Positions 1-8,165 of a stretch of DNA of 33,530 nucleotides are shown piece by piece (positions within the stretch are counted from its first letter, which is position 1; each line of letters begins with the position of its first letter). The stretch is from Bacteroidota bacterium. GTDB taxonomy: Bacteria; Bacteroidota; Bacteroidia; AKYH767-A; 2013-40CM-41-45. Both the position numbers and the translations under genes were made by a program. The notes below the pieces were generated by a model, which saw nothing but the letters and a program-made list of their open reading frames with translations, had not been told where the DNA came from and made no database searches. The DNA lies in contig PLYJ01000212.1 in NCBI GenBank assembly GCA_003151745.1, forward strand, positions 1 to 33,530. Reading direction: 5' to 3'.

Positions 1-6
1 GCTATA

Positions 7-374
7 GTCCCTAATGGGACACGCCACCGATCCTCGATAATAAATTATGGGCTAATGTATATCCTTTTCATACGATTAACGATAGAACCCGTAAAATGGT
101 CATTCTGTAAGAATCTTTTTAATCAAATGCGACAATTTGGTTTACACCCTTGATGATTTGGAGATTTGAAAATGGAGAAAAATTCATTAGTGTTCGAACA
201 TGATGGCGCCCTTTAGCTATTTGGGGTTCAGTCCCATTAGGGACGAAAGCTTGGTAGTAAAGAGACCCGCCAATTAATCGCGTCCCATCGGGACGCAACA
301 AGAATAGTTCCGTACCGATGGTACGGGATTTGGTTTAGCGTTAACGTTTTACCAAGCTTAAGTCCCTACAGGAC
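7..374. repeat. Cluster of five REP-like short palindromes
   Basis: Five short palindromes lie in 370 bases: GTCCCTAATGGGAC at 7-20, GTCCCATTAGGGAC at 231-244, GCGTCCCATCGGGACGC at 280-296 (7-bp perfect arms), CCGTACCGATGGTACGG at 310-326 (7-bp perfect arms) and GTCCCTACAGGAC at 362-374. Four share the GTCCC...GGGAC core and one is a GTACC variant. A short minus-strand reading frame at 119-301 runs through them and translates into residues such as LRPDGTRLIGGSLYYQAF. That sequence is familiar to me as a spurious protein translated from this Bacteroidetes repeat class. Such palindromes are often linked to REP-associated tyrosine transposases, but no transposase gene lies in this window. The palindromes are seen directly; the REP-family link is inference. 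Confidence 0.75.
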
Positions 375-406
375 AAGGAGGGTAGTAGATATATAAAATT
401 GAAACT

Positions 407-1054
407 ATGAAAAATATAAGAGTACTTATTTTTGAAGATAACCGCAGGCTGCGTGAAGGGTTAGTTCAGTTAATTAATAGCAACGAGGGTTTTAGCTGTG
501 CAGGGGCATTTTCACATTGCTTAAACGCAGTGAAGAATACGCGGGACACGGCCCCCGATGTAATTCTTATGGATATTGAAATGCCGGGCATATCAGGGGT
601 TGAAGCAGTGAAAATAGTGAAGGAAAAATTTCCGGAAGTAAAAATCCTGATGGAAACGATTTTTGACGATAATGATAAAATATTTCATTCCATCTGCAAT
701 GGAGCCGAAGGATACATTCTTAAAAATACTCCACCGCTTCAGATACTTGCTCACATCAGGGAGATATACGAAGGCGGCGCACCCATGACTCCCAGCATTG
801 CCAGCAAGATGCTGAATTTGTTTAAAAATCACGTGCGGGGGGGAGAAAAAACTTCAGATGAATTCAACCTCAGTGACAGAGAAAAAGAAATTCTGAAATG
901 CCTGGTAGATGGAATGAGCTACAAACTTATTGCCGACACCTGCTTCATCAGCGCAGCCACCGTGAGCGGCCACATTCAAAATATTTACAAAAAACTGCAT
1001 GTACATTCGAAATCAGAAGCGGTGGTGAAGGCGATTAAGAGAAGGCTGGTTTGA
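407..1054 (+). CDS. NarL/FixJ (LuxR)-family response regulator
   Basis: Cytosolic two-component transcription regulator of 215 residues, the usual length. The receiver spans about residues 3-120. It has acidic E10/D11, phosphoacceptor D56 in LMDIEMPG, T84 and K106, so all catalytic positions of a working receiver are present. A LuxR-type helix-turn-helix follows at about 154-211 (LSDREKEILKCLVDGMSYK...SGHIQNIYKKL). It is expected to bind DNA as a dimer after phosphorylation by a histidine kinase, but no kinase lies beside it, so it is an orphan here. Its upstream region is the palindrome cluster. A small hairpin (GCACAG 1078-1083 with CTGTGC 1094-1099) follows the stop but lacks a T tract. 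A run of seven G at 837-843 lies in the linker between the domains. Confidence 0.93.
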   Translation: MKNIRVLIFEDNRRLREGLVQLINSNEGFSCAGAFSHCLNAVKNTRDTAPDVILMDIEMPGISGVEAVKIVKEKFPEVKILMETIFDDNDKIFHSICNGAEGYILKNTPPLQILAHIREIYEGGAPMTPSIASKMLNLFKNHVRGGEKTSDEFNLSDREKEILKCLVDGMSYKLIADTCFISAATVSGHIQNIYKKLHVHSKSEAVVKAIKRRLV

Positions 1055-1374
1055 TTATCTACGAATACTAATCCGCCGCACAGGAGGGACGGGCTGTGCT
1101 GGGCCAATTTATCTCCATTTGCAGACAATAATAGAAAGCCAGGCATTAATCCTTCCGGGTTTATCTCAAAACACTAAACGGCTTTGCACAGTTGCACAGC
1201 GATTTAGCGAGTCCCTTAAAAGTTCATGTACAATGCTTTCAAGGTTAAGCATAAGCAGTTAAGCGACAGTTGCAATCTTAAGCCGGTTATGCCAATGTTC
1301 ATTAAAGCGAACAATAATTCACTTTCGGTTAGACATGATTAAACAGGAGTAAGGAGAAAGTCTTGTATATTCAT
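1055..1374. other. Non-coding stretch before the 21-bp array
   Basis: No convincing gene. It begins with ATCTACGAATACT, a word that recurs after proS (6184-6195), and a small hairpin at 1078-1099. The rest is AT-rich. The part after about 1230 may hold very degenerate copies of the array units that become clear from 1375 onward, but I could not align them with confidence. Confidence 0.5.
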
Positions 1375-1644
1375 GCAAAAGCTTATCAAGGTGATGTGAA
1401 GCATTTTTAAGATTACGCATGAAATCAACGGGATTGTACTGAACCCGTTAAGATGATGTGAAGAATCAGAAAAGTTGCGCATGAAATTAATGAGATTATG
1501 CATGACTTAATTGAGATGCGTGAAGAATCAATAAAGTTACGCATGAAATTAGTAAGGTTATGCATGAAATTGAAAAGATTGTGTAAGAACCGCTAAGATG
1601 ATGTGAAGAATTAACAAGGTTATGCGAAGCACTGATAAGGCTTC
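1375..1644 (+). repeat. Imperfect 20/21-bp tandem array, locus 1 (13 units)
   Basis: Thirteen consecutive units can be cut at 1375, 1396, 1417, 1438, 1458, 1479, 1500, 1520, 1541, 1562, 1583, 1603 and 1624. Ten are 21 bases and three (1438, 1500, 1583) are 20. The consensus is close to GCATGAAATTAATAAGRTTA plus one base. Units beginning GTGAAGAAT tend to follow the 20-base units, which gives a higher-order order. The array lies between the 3' ends of two convergent genes (407-1054 and 1735-3225). It has stops in its frames and the 20-base units break any heptad reading, so it is not protein-coding. The same family appears on the opposite strand at 22191-22377. Function unknown. Confidence 0.85.
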
Positions 1645-1734
1645 ACATGATTTTTACCTGTAAAGAAGGATGATTACGGACTAAAAAAAATCTGTTTAAC
1701 CCGCGTCATCTGTGTTCTATTCTCATCTTGTTTT

Positions 1735-3225
1735 TTAAAACCTGAACCCAAGTGTGAGCAAGAAGTTATTGGTTTCGATCTTATTTATTGCTCCGGGCAC
1801 GCTAATAGGGGTATTGTTAGTAGGGTTAAACAGAGAATATTCCTGTACATAATCATGCGTGATGGAATAAGCATAAGCAAGATCAACAGAGAATCCTTTG
1901 TCTCTTACGCCAAAGCCAACAGAATAAGCTGTTTTTGCCTGATCGGCACCCGGTATAGCCTCACCTGAAGCGAAAGGGCTTCCGAATAAATCATAACCTG
2001 CGCGAACCCTGTAAACAGTAGCGATTCTCCATTCTGTACCTAATTTTATATTGCCGGTGGCAGTATATTTTTGGTGAATAGTATTATTAACATCGAAAAA
2101 AGCTCCGGGAATACTTGATGAGCTAAGATCCATATTTGAATAATCAACATATTCATAATCGGCGCTCACAAGTCCCATCTTCCCGATGATGAAAGCTGCA
2201 CTGCCGATTGCTTTGAACGGAGTGGCGAGTGAGTAATCAAAGCTGCCTTGCGGAGAACTCCAAACGTATGAAGTGCCATCATCGAATGTTGATGTCATGG
2301 TATTTGAATAGTCGTCATGCATGGAATAGAATGTGGGCGTGTGCACAGCAGCTCCCAGGCGCAGCCAATCAGTTGCGCTGAATATCATTCCGAATTTAAA
2401 GTTAACACCCACGCCTGTTGTAATCAGGTTCTGCGCTAAAGTAAAACTGTTGAAGTCCGGAATGGTGTTATTTGGATCCAGTTCCTGGTAGTTGGTGTTT
2501 TCGGTGTAATTTAAATAATCTATTCCTAAGGTTCCGCCTATATATAACCGGTTGCCATAATTAGCGCCCAGTGATATTACCACTTCACCGGATGATCCGC
2601 TGGTTTCAGAAGATCTCCTCTGCAATTCACCGGCGTAAGGGATGACGCTTCTGTAATGATTGTTATCGTAAGTGGTATCTATCAGGTATGTCTGATAGGC
2701 AAGGTTTTGATAGAATTGATCGAGGTTTTGCGTAGCTGTGCCGTTGGCTCCCTGCAAAATATAATCAAGATAAGAATTATTATTATTCACTCCCTGGTAT
2801 GAAGTGCGGGTATTGAAGTCAGCTAACCGGTTATAACCAATGGCGAAGTTTATGCTTTTCCAGCCGTCACTGGTATTATCTCTCGAAAGAGGCTTGGTAA
2901 AAACAAGGCCAAGGTTACCAATGTTGAAATTAAATTTGTTATCGCTGCCGGCCTGTGAAAGAAACTGAGAAGTTGATTGTTCCGAAGTAATAGAAGGCGT
3001 GAACGTAAATTCTGATTTACGGTAAAGACCGATCCCTCCGGGATTGTCGCTTAGCGCAGAGAAGTCAGCGCCTAAAGCTCCGAATGCTCCTCCCAACCCT
3101 ACATATCTTGCAGTTCCCGTGAGGTAAGATTGAGAATAACGCAACGCATCAATATCACTTTGCGCTGAAACGAATGAAGGCGCGGAAAGTGCGAAACCGA
3201 TAAAAGCAATTGATATTTTTTTCAT
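1735..3225 (-). CDS. OmpP1/FadL/TodX-like outer-membrane transport protein
   Basis: Protein of 496 residues with a Sec signal peptide (MKKISIAFIGFALSAPSFVS, cut before AQ or Q) and the opening typical of the Bacteroidetes FadL-like porins: DALRYSQ, then ARYVGLGGAFGALGADFSA and DNPGGIG within the first 70 mature residues. The rest is alternating beta-barrel sequence ending in LLTLGFRF, with a terminal aromatic as in barrel proteins that use the BAM pathway. The family forms 14-stranded barrels with an N-terminal plug and moves hydrophobic compounds across the outer membrane; automatic pipelines often call it a hemin receptor. It follows the minus-strand lipoprotein gene by 105 bases, so the two may be co-transcribed. 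Substrate unknown. Confidence 0.85.
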   Translation of the reverse strand: MKKISIAFIGFALSAPSFVSAQSDIDALRYSQSYLTGTARYVGLGGAFGALGADFSALSDNPGGIGLYRKSEFTFTPSITSEQSTSQFLSQAGSDNKFNFNIGNLGLVFTKPLSRDNTSDGWKSINFAIGYNRLADFNTRTSYQGVNNNNSYLDYILQGANGTATQNLDQFYQNLAYQTYLIDTTYDNNHYRSVIPYAGELQRRSSETSGSSGEVVISLGANYGNRLYIGGTLGIDYLNYTENTNYQELDPNNTIPDFNSFTLAQNLITTGVGVNFKFGMIFSATDWLRLGAAVHTPTFYSMHDDYSNTMTSTFDDGTSYVWSSPQGSFDYSLATPFKAIGSAAFIIGKMGLVSADYEYVDYSNMDLSSSSIPGAFFDVNNTIHQKYTATGNIKLGTEWRIATVYRVRAGYDLFGSPFASGEAIPGADQAKTAYSVGFGVRDKGFSVDLAYAYSITHDYVQEYSLFNPTNNTPISVPGAINKIETNNFLLTLGFRF

Positions 3226-3330
3226 AATAAGTGTATTTAAATTTAGTTGGCAGTCGGCGCTATGCAGTTAGCAGGATACTCTGAAATTTGTTTGTTGTGG
3301 ACTGCCGGCTGCGTACTGCCGGCTTTAAGA

Positions 3331-4581
3331 TTACCTTCTTCCGCCGCCGCCGCCGCCGTGTGAGCCGCCGGAAGAACCTCCGCGCGAGCCGCCTCCGCCA
3401 CCACCACCGGAAGATCCTCTTGAGACGCCACCGCCGCCTGATGGACGGCCTCCTCCATAATTAAATGACTTTGGCTGGCTGAAATTTTGTTGGTGATAAT
3501 CGCCCTGGCGTTGCCTTTGCTGGCCATAACCCTGTTGCTGACGCCCGGAAGCATTCGGACGATTCATGTTCTGTTGGTTTGGATTGCCATTAGGCCTGTT
3601 ATAACCCTGGCGCTGGCCTTGTTGCCTGTTGCCTCCTCTGGTCTGCTGATTGGATGGCTGTTGCATGCGGCCATTATTAGCAGGCTGTCCTGAAGGAGAA
3701 GAAGAACGAGGTTGAACATTGCCCCTTCCATTATTCACCCCTTGATTATTTGCAGCCCGCTGTGGTAAGATATTTGACCTGCTGCTATTTACACTGCTAT
3801 TATTTCTGATTTCACCGGAAGGAGCAGAAGCATTGCGTGTATTGCTGATATTACCGGCAGGATTGGCTGAACGAGCGCTTGAATTGCCTGTGCTTTCTGT
3901 TCTGCCGGCGGCAGCTTGTCTTCCACCAATAATGTTGGTATTTGATATAGGTGATTCTCTCCTGCCGTTTCCAATAATAGAACCTCTTGGGCCGTAGTAA
4001 TAACCATTGCCAAATCCCCTTCCATAACCTCCGTGCCCATAACCCCCGTATCCATAACCTTCATACCCAAAACCTCCATACCCATAACCGCCATATCCAA
4101 GTCCATACCCAAAACCCCCATACCCAAAGCCACAATATCCAAAACCGCCATAAAAGCCATAACCGAAACCTATACCCCCCCATAAGAAAGGATCGTAGGC
4201 ACCCCAATAGGGGGAGGCATAGTAAGGATCATAATAACCCATACCAGATGATCCATAATAATTATAATTATTGTAATTATTTGTACCGCCTTGAGTACTA
4301 TCATCTGAATAGTTTCCGTTATTGTTATTTGCATTGTTCTGATTATCCCGCGAATAATTTCCGTTATCTTGATTGTTGTAATTGGTAGCGTTACCTGAAT
4401 TATTCTGTGGTTCAGAATAGGCTACGGGGGCAGGATTGCTGGCAGGAGGCGGATTCACATTCCTGTCTTTGCTTGAATAATAAACGTCATCATCCGTTGA
4501 AGAAGCAACAGAATGATGTGTTGAAGTGCATGAAACACTGAAGACGAGCATCAGTGCAAACAGGAAATAGATGGCTTTCAT
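3331..4581 (-). CDS. Gly/Asn/Tyr-rich low-complexity lipoprotein
   Basis: Protein of 416 residues with a lipoprotein signal peptide: hydrophobic stretch 4-14 and lipobox SVSC with C18. The mature part starts with a short Ser/Asp region containing DDDVYYSSKD. An Asn-rich segment follows, then a Gly/Tyr/Phe repeat region at about 130-200 (GYGGYGYGGFGYEGYGYGG), an Asn/Gln/Arg region, and a C-terminal Gly/Ser/Arg tail ending GGGGGGRR. No enzymatic domain is visible. It is divergent from proS with 126 bases between starts, and an AAGGAGA element lies upstream of its ATG. Such proteins are predicted to be disordered and are often misnamed vitellogenin-like. A surface or periplasmic structural role is possible but unproven. 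Confidence 0.8.
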   Translation of the reverse strand: MKAIYFLFALMLVFSVSCTSTHHSVASSTDDDVYYSSKDRNVNPPPASNPAPVAYSEPQNNSGNATNYNNQDNGNYSRDNQNNANNNNGNYSDDSTQGGTNNYNNYNYYGSSGMGYYDPYYASPYWGAYDPFLWGGIGFGYGFYGGFGYCGFGYGGFGYGLGYGGYGYGGFGYEGYGYGGYGHGGYGRGFGNGYYYGPRGSIIGNGRRESPISNTNIIGGRQAAAGRTESTGNSSARSANPAGNISNTRNASAPSGEIRNNSSVNSSRSNILPQRAANNQGVNNGRGNVQPRSSSPSGQPANNGRMQQPSNQQTRGGNRQQGQRQGYNRPNGNPNQQNMNRPNASGRQQQGYGQQRQRQGDYHQQNFSQPKSFNYGGGRPSGGGGVSRGSSGGGGGGGSRGGSSGGSHGGGGGGRR

Positions 4582-4641
4582 TTTAAGGTCTCCTTTAATT
4601 TTTAGCGTAGATTTATTAAATAGCTTTGACGTATTAATTAC

Positions 4642-4649
4642 TACTTTTG
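4642..4649 (+). promoter_or_regulatory. Likely Bacteroidetes -7 element for proS
   Basis: TACTTTTG matches the Bacteroidetes -7 consensus TAnnTTTG exactly and lies 58 bases before the proS ATG. A TTTG at 4625-4628 is closer than the usual -33 spacing, so the upstream half is uncertain. Confidence 0.5.
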
Positions 4650-4707
4650 TTCGATTATTTCCCCTATAAATACAAGCACCGTGCCAAAAGCCCTTTAATG
4701 CGTTTTT

Positions 4708-6183
4708 ATGAGTAAAACACTACCTACACGAGCTGAAAATTATGCTCAATGGTACCAGGATTTAGTGATCAAGGCCGACCTCGCTGAAACGTCTGTGGTG
4801 CGCGGCTGCATGGTTATCAAGCCTTACGGGTATGCTATCTGGGAGAAGATGCAGCAAACACTTGACAAGATGTTTAAAGACACAGGCCATGTAAATGCCT
4901 ACTTCCCTCTCTTTATTCCTAAATCATTTTTCAGCAAGGAAGCCTCGCATGTGGAGGGTTTCGCTAAAGAATGTGCCGTTGTCACGCACTATCGTTTAAA
5001 GAATGCTCCTGACGGAAGCGGCGTCATCGTTGATGAAACAGCCAAGCTGGAAGAAGAGCTTATCGTTCGCCCGACTTCAGAAACCATTATCTGGAATACC
5101 TATAAAGGATGGATTCAATCGTATCGCGATTTGCCTTTGCTCATTAATCAATGGGCGAATGTGGTGCGATGGGAAATGCGAACACGGTTGTTTCTTCGTA
5201 CATCAGAATTTCTTTGGCAGGAAGGGCACACAGCCCATGCAACACAGCAGGAAGCAATTGAAGAAGCAGAACGAATGCTTGATGTGTATGCAGAGTTTGC
5301 AGAAAAGTATTTAGCAATTCCTGTTTTGAAAGGAGTGAAAACGCCGAACGAACGGTTTGCTGGCGCATTGGAAAGCTATTGCATTGAGGCATTGATGCAG
5401 GATGGCAAAGCATTGCAGGCAGGCACTTCGCATTTTCTCGGACAGAACTTTGCAAAAGCATTTGATGTAAAATTCACAAGCAAGGAAGGAAAGCTGGATT
5501 ATGTGTGGGCTACGTCATGGGGCGTGTCCACGCGTTTGATGGGTGCATTGGTTATGGCGCATTCTGACGATGACGGCCTTGTGCTTCCTCCAAAGCTTGC
5601 ACCCATCCAGGTTGTTATTGTTCCTGTATATAAAACTGAGGACGAATTGAACCGCGTGAGCGAAGTTGCTTTGAAGGTGAAGAAAGAGTTGGAGCAAAAA
5701 AACATTTCCGTTAAGTTCGATAACCGCGACACGCATAAGCCGGGATGGAAGTTTGCTGAATATGAATTGAAAGGCGTGCCTTTGAGAATTGCTATCGGTC
5801 CCCGCGATCTTGAAAACCAAACGGTGGAAGTAGCGAGACGTGATACAAAGGAAAAGAATACCTATCAGCTGACTGACATCGCGCTCAAAGTGGAACATTT
5901 GCTTGATCACATCCAGGACAATATATATAAGAAGGCGCTCAACTTCCGCGAGTCGAAAACATGCAAGGCAGACACGTATGAAGAGTTTAAAAAGCTGCTC
6001 GACAGCGAAGGCGGATTCATCCATGCCCATTGGGACGGCACTCCGGAAACAGAGCAGCGCATCAAGGATGAAACCAAGGCTACCATACGCTGTATTCCTC
6101 TTAATAACCACAAGGAAGAAGGGAAATGCATACTAACGGGCAAGCCTTCCACACAGCGGGTTGTCTTTGCAAGAGCATATTAA
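4708..6183 (+). CDS. proS: Prolyl-tRNA synthetase, short (type 3) form
   Basis: Class II aminoacyl-tRNA synthetase of 491 residues that charges tRNA-Pro with proline in the cytosol. The N-terminus ([18 protein letters not shown], then [16 protein letters not shown]) and lack of the long editing insertion identify the archaeal/eukaryotic-like short form common in Bacteroidetes. Motif 2 is at about 152-178 ([20 protein letters not shown], then HTAHA). Motif 3 is at about 278-294 ([17 protein letters not shown]). The HGTP anticodon-binding domain follows at about 298-400 and the type-specific C-terminal domain ends in VVFARAY. ATG 4708 gives a full-length N-terminus. The next gene starts 109 bases on. 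Confidence 0.97.
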   Translation: MSKTLPTRAENYAQWYQDLVIKADLAETSVVRGCMVIKPYGYAIWEKMQQTLDKMFKDTGHVNAYFPLFIPKSFFSKEASHVEGFAKECAVVTHYRLKNAPDGSGVIVDETAKLEEELIVRPTSETIIWNTYKGWIQSYRDLPLLINQWANVVRWEMRTRLFLRTSEFLWQEGHTAHATQQEAIEEAERMLDVYAEFAEKYLAIPVLKGVKTPNERFAGALESYCIEALMQDGKALQAGTSHFLGQNFAKAFDVKFTSKEGKLDYVWATSWGVSTRLMGALVMAHSDDDGLVLPPKLAPIQVVIVPVYKTEDELNRVSEVALKVKKELEQKNISVKFDNRDTHKPGWKFAEYELKGVPLRIAIGPRDLENQTVEVARRDTKEKNTYQLTDIALKVEHLLDHIQDNIYKKALNFRESKTCKADTYEEFKKLLDSEGGFIHAHWDGTPETEQRIKDETKATIRCIPLNNHKEEGKCILTGKPSTQRVVFARAY

Positions 6184-6196
6184 ATCTACGAATACT

Positions 6197-6210
6197 CCCG
6201 CACGTGCGGG
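6197..6210. repeat. Perfect 14-bp palindrome after proS
   Basis: CCCGCACGTGCGGG is a perfect palindrome 13 bases after the proS stop codon. It sits inside TACGAAT-type words common in Bacteroidetes intergenic DNA. No T tract follows, so it is a hairpin or repeat rather than a proven terminator. Confidence 0.6.
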
Positions 6211-6292
6211 ATTTACGAATTTACGAATGGATAACTTTCAATATTTGCAAAAATCGTAAACATCAATAACCCGACACAATAGTATATATCAC

Positions 6293-6988
6293 ATGATGAG
6301 TGAGAACAAGCCTTCTGCTGAATTGATCATGGAGTTGCTGCAGGAGAAAGCGCTGCTCAAAAAGAAAGTGTATGAAGTCACCGTCGGCGCTTTTAATGAT
6401 CTTAAAAGTTCACTGAAGGAAATTCAGGCCGATCTGAAAGAAAATCTTAAAAAGATAAAAGGCGATGTTGATCTTGGATACAAGGACACCGGCGACTTTG
6501 AAGCAGAATTCAATATAGCGGACGACACCATTGTTTTCATCCTCCACTCCAATGTCTTTACATTCGATCATGACCACCGCATCTGGAAACTTTCTTATGT
6601 AAAGGAACATCCTGAAAATGCTTTTTGTGGTAAAATCTATGTATATAATTTCTTATCCGACTCCATTCGCTTTAACCGTGTCAATGATACAGGCTATCTC
6701 ATAGCCAGGATCTTTGTAAACCACGAAGGTCATTTTTTTGTTGAGGGCAAACGGCAGCTTGGCTTTCTCTACAACAATTTTGAAACCGATGTAATGGATA
6801 AAAGCAAGATGCGGTCCATTCTTGAATCCACCATTCTTTATTCGCTCGATTTTGAACTATTCACTCCTCCTTACGAGCAGGTGCAGCAGATAACCGTTCA
6901 GGATATTATTTCCGCTTCTTCCCGCATCAACATTGCCACAGGCAAACGTTTAGGCTTTCGATTTCAATCCGACAGCGACAACATCTAA
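6293..6988 (+). CDS. Conserved-looking hypothetical cytosolic protein
   Basis: Protein of 231 residues that I do not recognise as a named family. There is no signal peptide or membrane segment. Residues about 10-60 are charged and helical (MELLQEKALLKKKVYE, then LKEIQADLKENLKKIKG), which suggests a coiled coil. The remainder is mixed alpha/beta with many aromatics (DHDHRIWKLSYVKEHPENAF; GYLIARIFVNHEGHFFVEG). Base composition and codon use resemble proS, and it lies 109 bases downstream in the same direction, so it is probably an ordinary resident gene. ATG ATG at 6293/6296 leaves the start uncertain by one codon. Confidence 0.75.
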   Translation: MMSENKPSAELIMELLQEKALLKKKVYEVTVGAFNDLKSSLKEIQADLKENLKKIKGDVDLGYKDTGDFEAEFNIADDTIVFILHSNVFTFDHDHRIWKLSYVKEHPENAFCGKIYVYNFLSDSIRFNRVNDTGYLIARIFVNHEGHFFVEGKRQLGFLYNNFETDVMDKSKMRSILESTILYSLDFELFTPPYEQVQQITVQDIISASSRINIATGKRLGFRFQSDSDNI

Positions 6989-7045
6989 TTGCGGATTTCG
7001 GATTGTCAATTGCGAATTTAAATCCGAAATCACCAATCCGCAATT
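6987..7045 (+). terminator. Staggered hairpins at the end of the 6293 gene
   Basis: Two inverted repeats overlap: AATTGCGGATT (6987-6997) with AATCCGCAATT (7035-7045), and ATTTCGGATT (6995-7004) with AATCCGAAAT (7021-7030). They compete and start at the stop codon. TTTTATCTTT follows, so a terminator role is plausible. The words GCGGATTTCGGATT are typical Bacteroidetes intergenic repeats. Confidence 0.5.
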
Positions 7046-7092
7046 TGCAATTTTATCTTTCGCGGAACTAAGTTAAATCAGTATAATTGGGG

Positions 7093-7123
7093 TTTTGAAC
7101 GTGTGCAAAATAAATTACCTTTG
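7093..7123 (+). promoter_or_regulatory. Promoter of tRNA-Glu
   Basis: TTTTG at 7093-7097 and TACCTTTG at 7116-7123 match the Bacteroidetes -33 (TTTG) and -7 (TAnnTTTG) elements, with 18 bases between. The mature tRNA begins 37 bases after the -7 element. This is the best promoter match I found in the window. Confidence 0.75.
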
Positions 7124-7160
7124 CGCCCCTCTTAACAGGGAAGAATTAAAGAAAAATAAT

Positions 7161-7232
7161 GGCCCGCTCGTCTAGGGGTTAGGACATCTCCCTTTCACGG
7201 AGGAAACACGAGTTCGATTCTCGTGCGGGCTA
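7161..7232 (+). tRNA. tRNA-Glu (anticodon UUC)
   Basis: A 72-base cloverleaf. The acceptor stem pairs GGCCCGC with GCGGGCT, including a G1-U72 wobble that I recall from other Bacteroidetes tRNA-Glu genes. The D arm is GTCTAGGGGTTAGGAC. The anticodon stem is TCTCC/GGAGG with loop CTTTCAC (anticodon TTC). The T arm is ACGAG-TTCGATT-CTCGT, with discriminator A. CCA is not encoded (ACTA follows). Confidence 0.96.
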
Positions 7233-7235
7233 CTA

Positions 7236-7280
7236 AAGCGGACTTTTTGCCGGAAACGACATTAAGTCCGTTTCTTTTTT
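7236..7280 (+). terminator. Terminator after tRNA-Glu
   Basis: AAGCGGACTT (7236-7245) pairs with AAGTCCGTTT (7264-7273), one mismatch, and is followed by CTTTTTT. It starts four bases after the tRNA. Confidence 0.65.
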
Positions 7281-7490
7281 GGCTGAATCCCTCGTTATTC
7301 CTGCAAGGTAGAGGAAAACAGAATTTACCCCTGGGGTTCGAGAAGATAAATAAGGTAATTTTCAGGCTTTGCGCTAAAGTGTATTTTTCAGAAAAACCTG
7401 ATAAATCCGTTTTCTTTTATGTTCATGTCCTCTGTACGATTTTGGTAAATCGGGTAGAGAAATTAACGCTACCTTAATTTGAATTTCAAT

Positions 7491-8165
7491 TCAAGAATTA
7501 AGTAGCCGGTAACCAACTCCTCTTTGAGTGAGGATAAATCCATTTCCGATTTTCTTTCTCAGGTGGCGTATATGTACGTCAAGAGTGCGTTCGGTGGGAT
7601 CATTTTTGTTCCATAGCGTCGCATAAATTTCTTTACGCGTAAAAAGCTTTCCCGGCTTCGATGATAAAAGGGTAATTAAATCGAATTCAGTTTTCGTAAC
7701 CCGAACATGCTTGTCATTCAGATAAATTGAAAGTAAATCCTGATCTATCCTTAGTGTGTGTTCGTCCTCGGTTTGAAGGATGGTGTTATGAATGTTGCCG
7801 TTTTTTTTAAGTAACGATTGTATTCTGGCCATTAAAGCTTTGGGTCTGAGCAATGGTGAGTAAATATATTCATTGGCTCCTGCATTTAAAGCTTCTAATT
7901 CAAAGTTTTCATCTTCAGAGTGACTCACTATTAACACGATCACATCCTTTATAGAGGGATGATTCTTTATACGGTAACATAAGAAAAATATATCTGTTTC
8001 CGATGAACCTTGCTCAAGAATAATCAGATTAGGTTGAACTTTTAACGCATCCCCTATCACATTTTCTGTATCACTTAAAACGATCTGAAAATTTTGTGTT
8101 GTTGAGTGTTTTTTAAATAATTCTTTCAGCTTAGAATTATTTTTATGAAGCATTACTGTTGGCAT
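7491..8165 (-). CDS. OmpR-family regulator with a degenerate (pseudo)receiver
   Basis: Protein of 224 residues. The C-terminal half (about 126-222) is a clear winged-helix OmpR/PhoB DNA-binding domain (VTKTEFDLITLLSSKPGKLF, then ERTLDVHIRHLRKKIG and RGVGYRL). The N-terminal half keeps the receiver fold pattern but not the chemistry. The acidic pair is replaced by H7-K8, the phosphoacceptor position is E51 (LIILEQGSS) and the conserved Lys is S103 (YIYSPL); S81 keeps the Thr/Ser position. Normal phosphorylation is therefore unlikely, and E51 may mimic the active state. No kinase is adjacent. It is transcribed divergently from the secreted-protein cluster starting at 8494 with 328 bases between, so that cluster is its most likely target. 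Confidence 0.88.
   Translation of the reverse strand: MPTVMLHKNNSKLKELFKKHSTTQNFQIVLSDTENVIGDALKVQPNLIILEQGSSETDIFFLCYRIKNHPSIKDVIVLIVSHSEDENFELEALNAGANEYIYSPLLRPKALMARIQSLLKKNGNIHNTILQTEDEHTLRIDQDLLSIYLNDKHVRVTKTEFDLITLLSSKPGKLFTRKEIYATLWNKNDPTERTLDVHIRHLRKKIGNGFILTQRGVGYRLLNS

Noticed and set aside
119-301. Minus-strand 60-residue reading frame
   Set aside because: It is a translation of the palindromic repeat cluster, a known kind of spurious protein; no start context or conserved neighbour.
1375-1644. CRISPR array
   Set aside because: Units are contiguous 20-21 bases with no spacers, drift along the whole length, and no cas gene is nearby. The same holds for 22191-22377 and 33227-33367.
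3243-3554. Open frames on both strands inside the Gly-rich lipoprotein gene (also 3789-4160 and 3987-4388)
   Set aside because: GC-rich repetitive codons suppress stops in every frame; the products are low-complexity shadows.
5515-6111. 198-residue minus-strand frame inside proS
   Set aside because: Fully overlaps a certain gene on the other strand; no recognisable protein features.
7161-7232. tRNA-Glu as integration site of a genomic island
   Set aside because: No integrase and no repeated tRNA 3' end found downstream in the window.
7223-7477. 84-residue plus-strand frame starting inside tRNA-Glu
   Set aside because: Overlaps the tRNA and its terminator and shows no domain, signal or conserved pattern.
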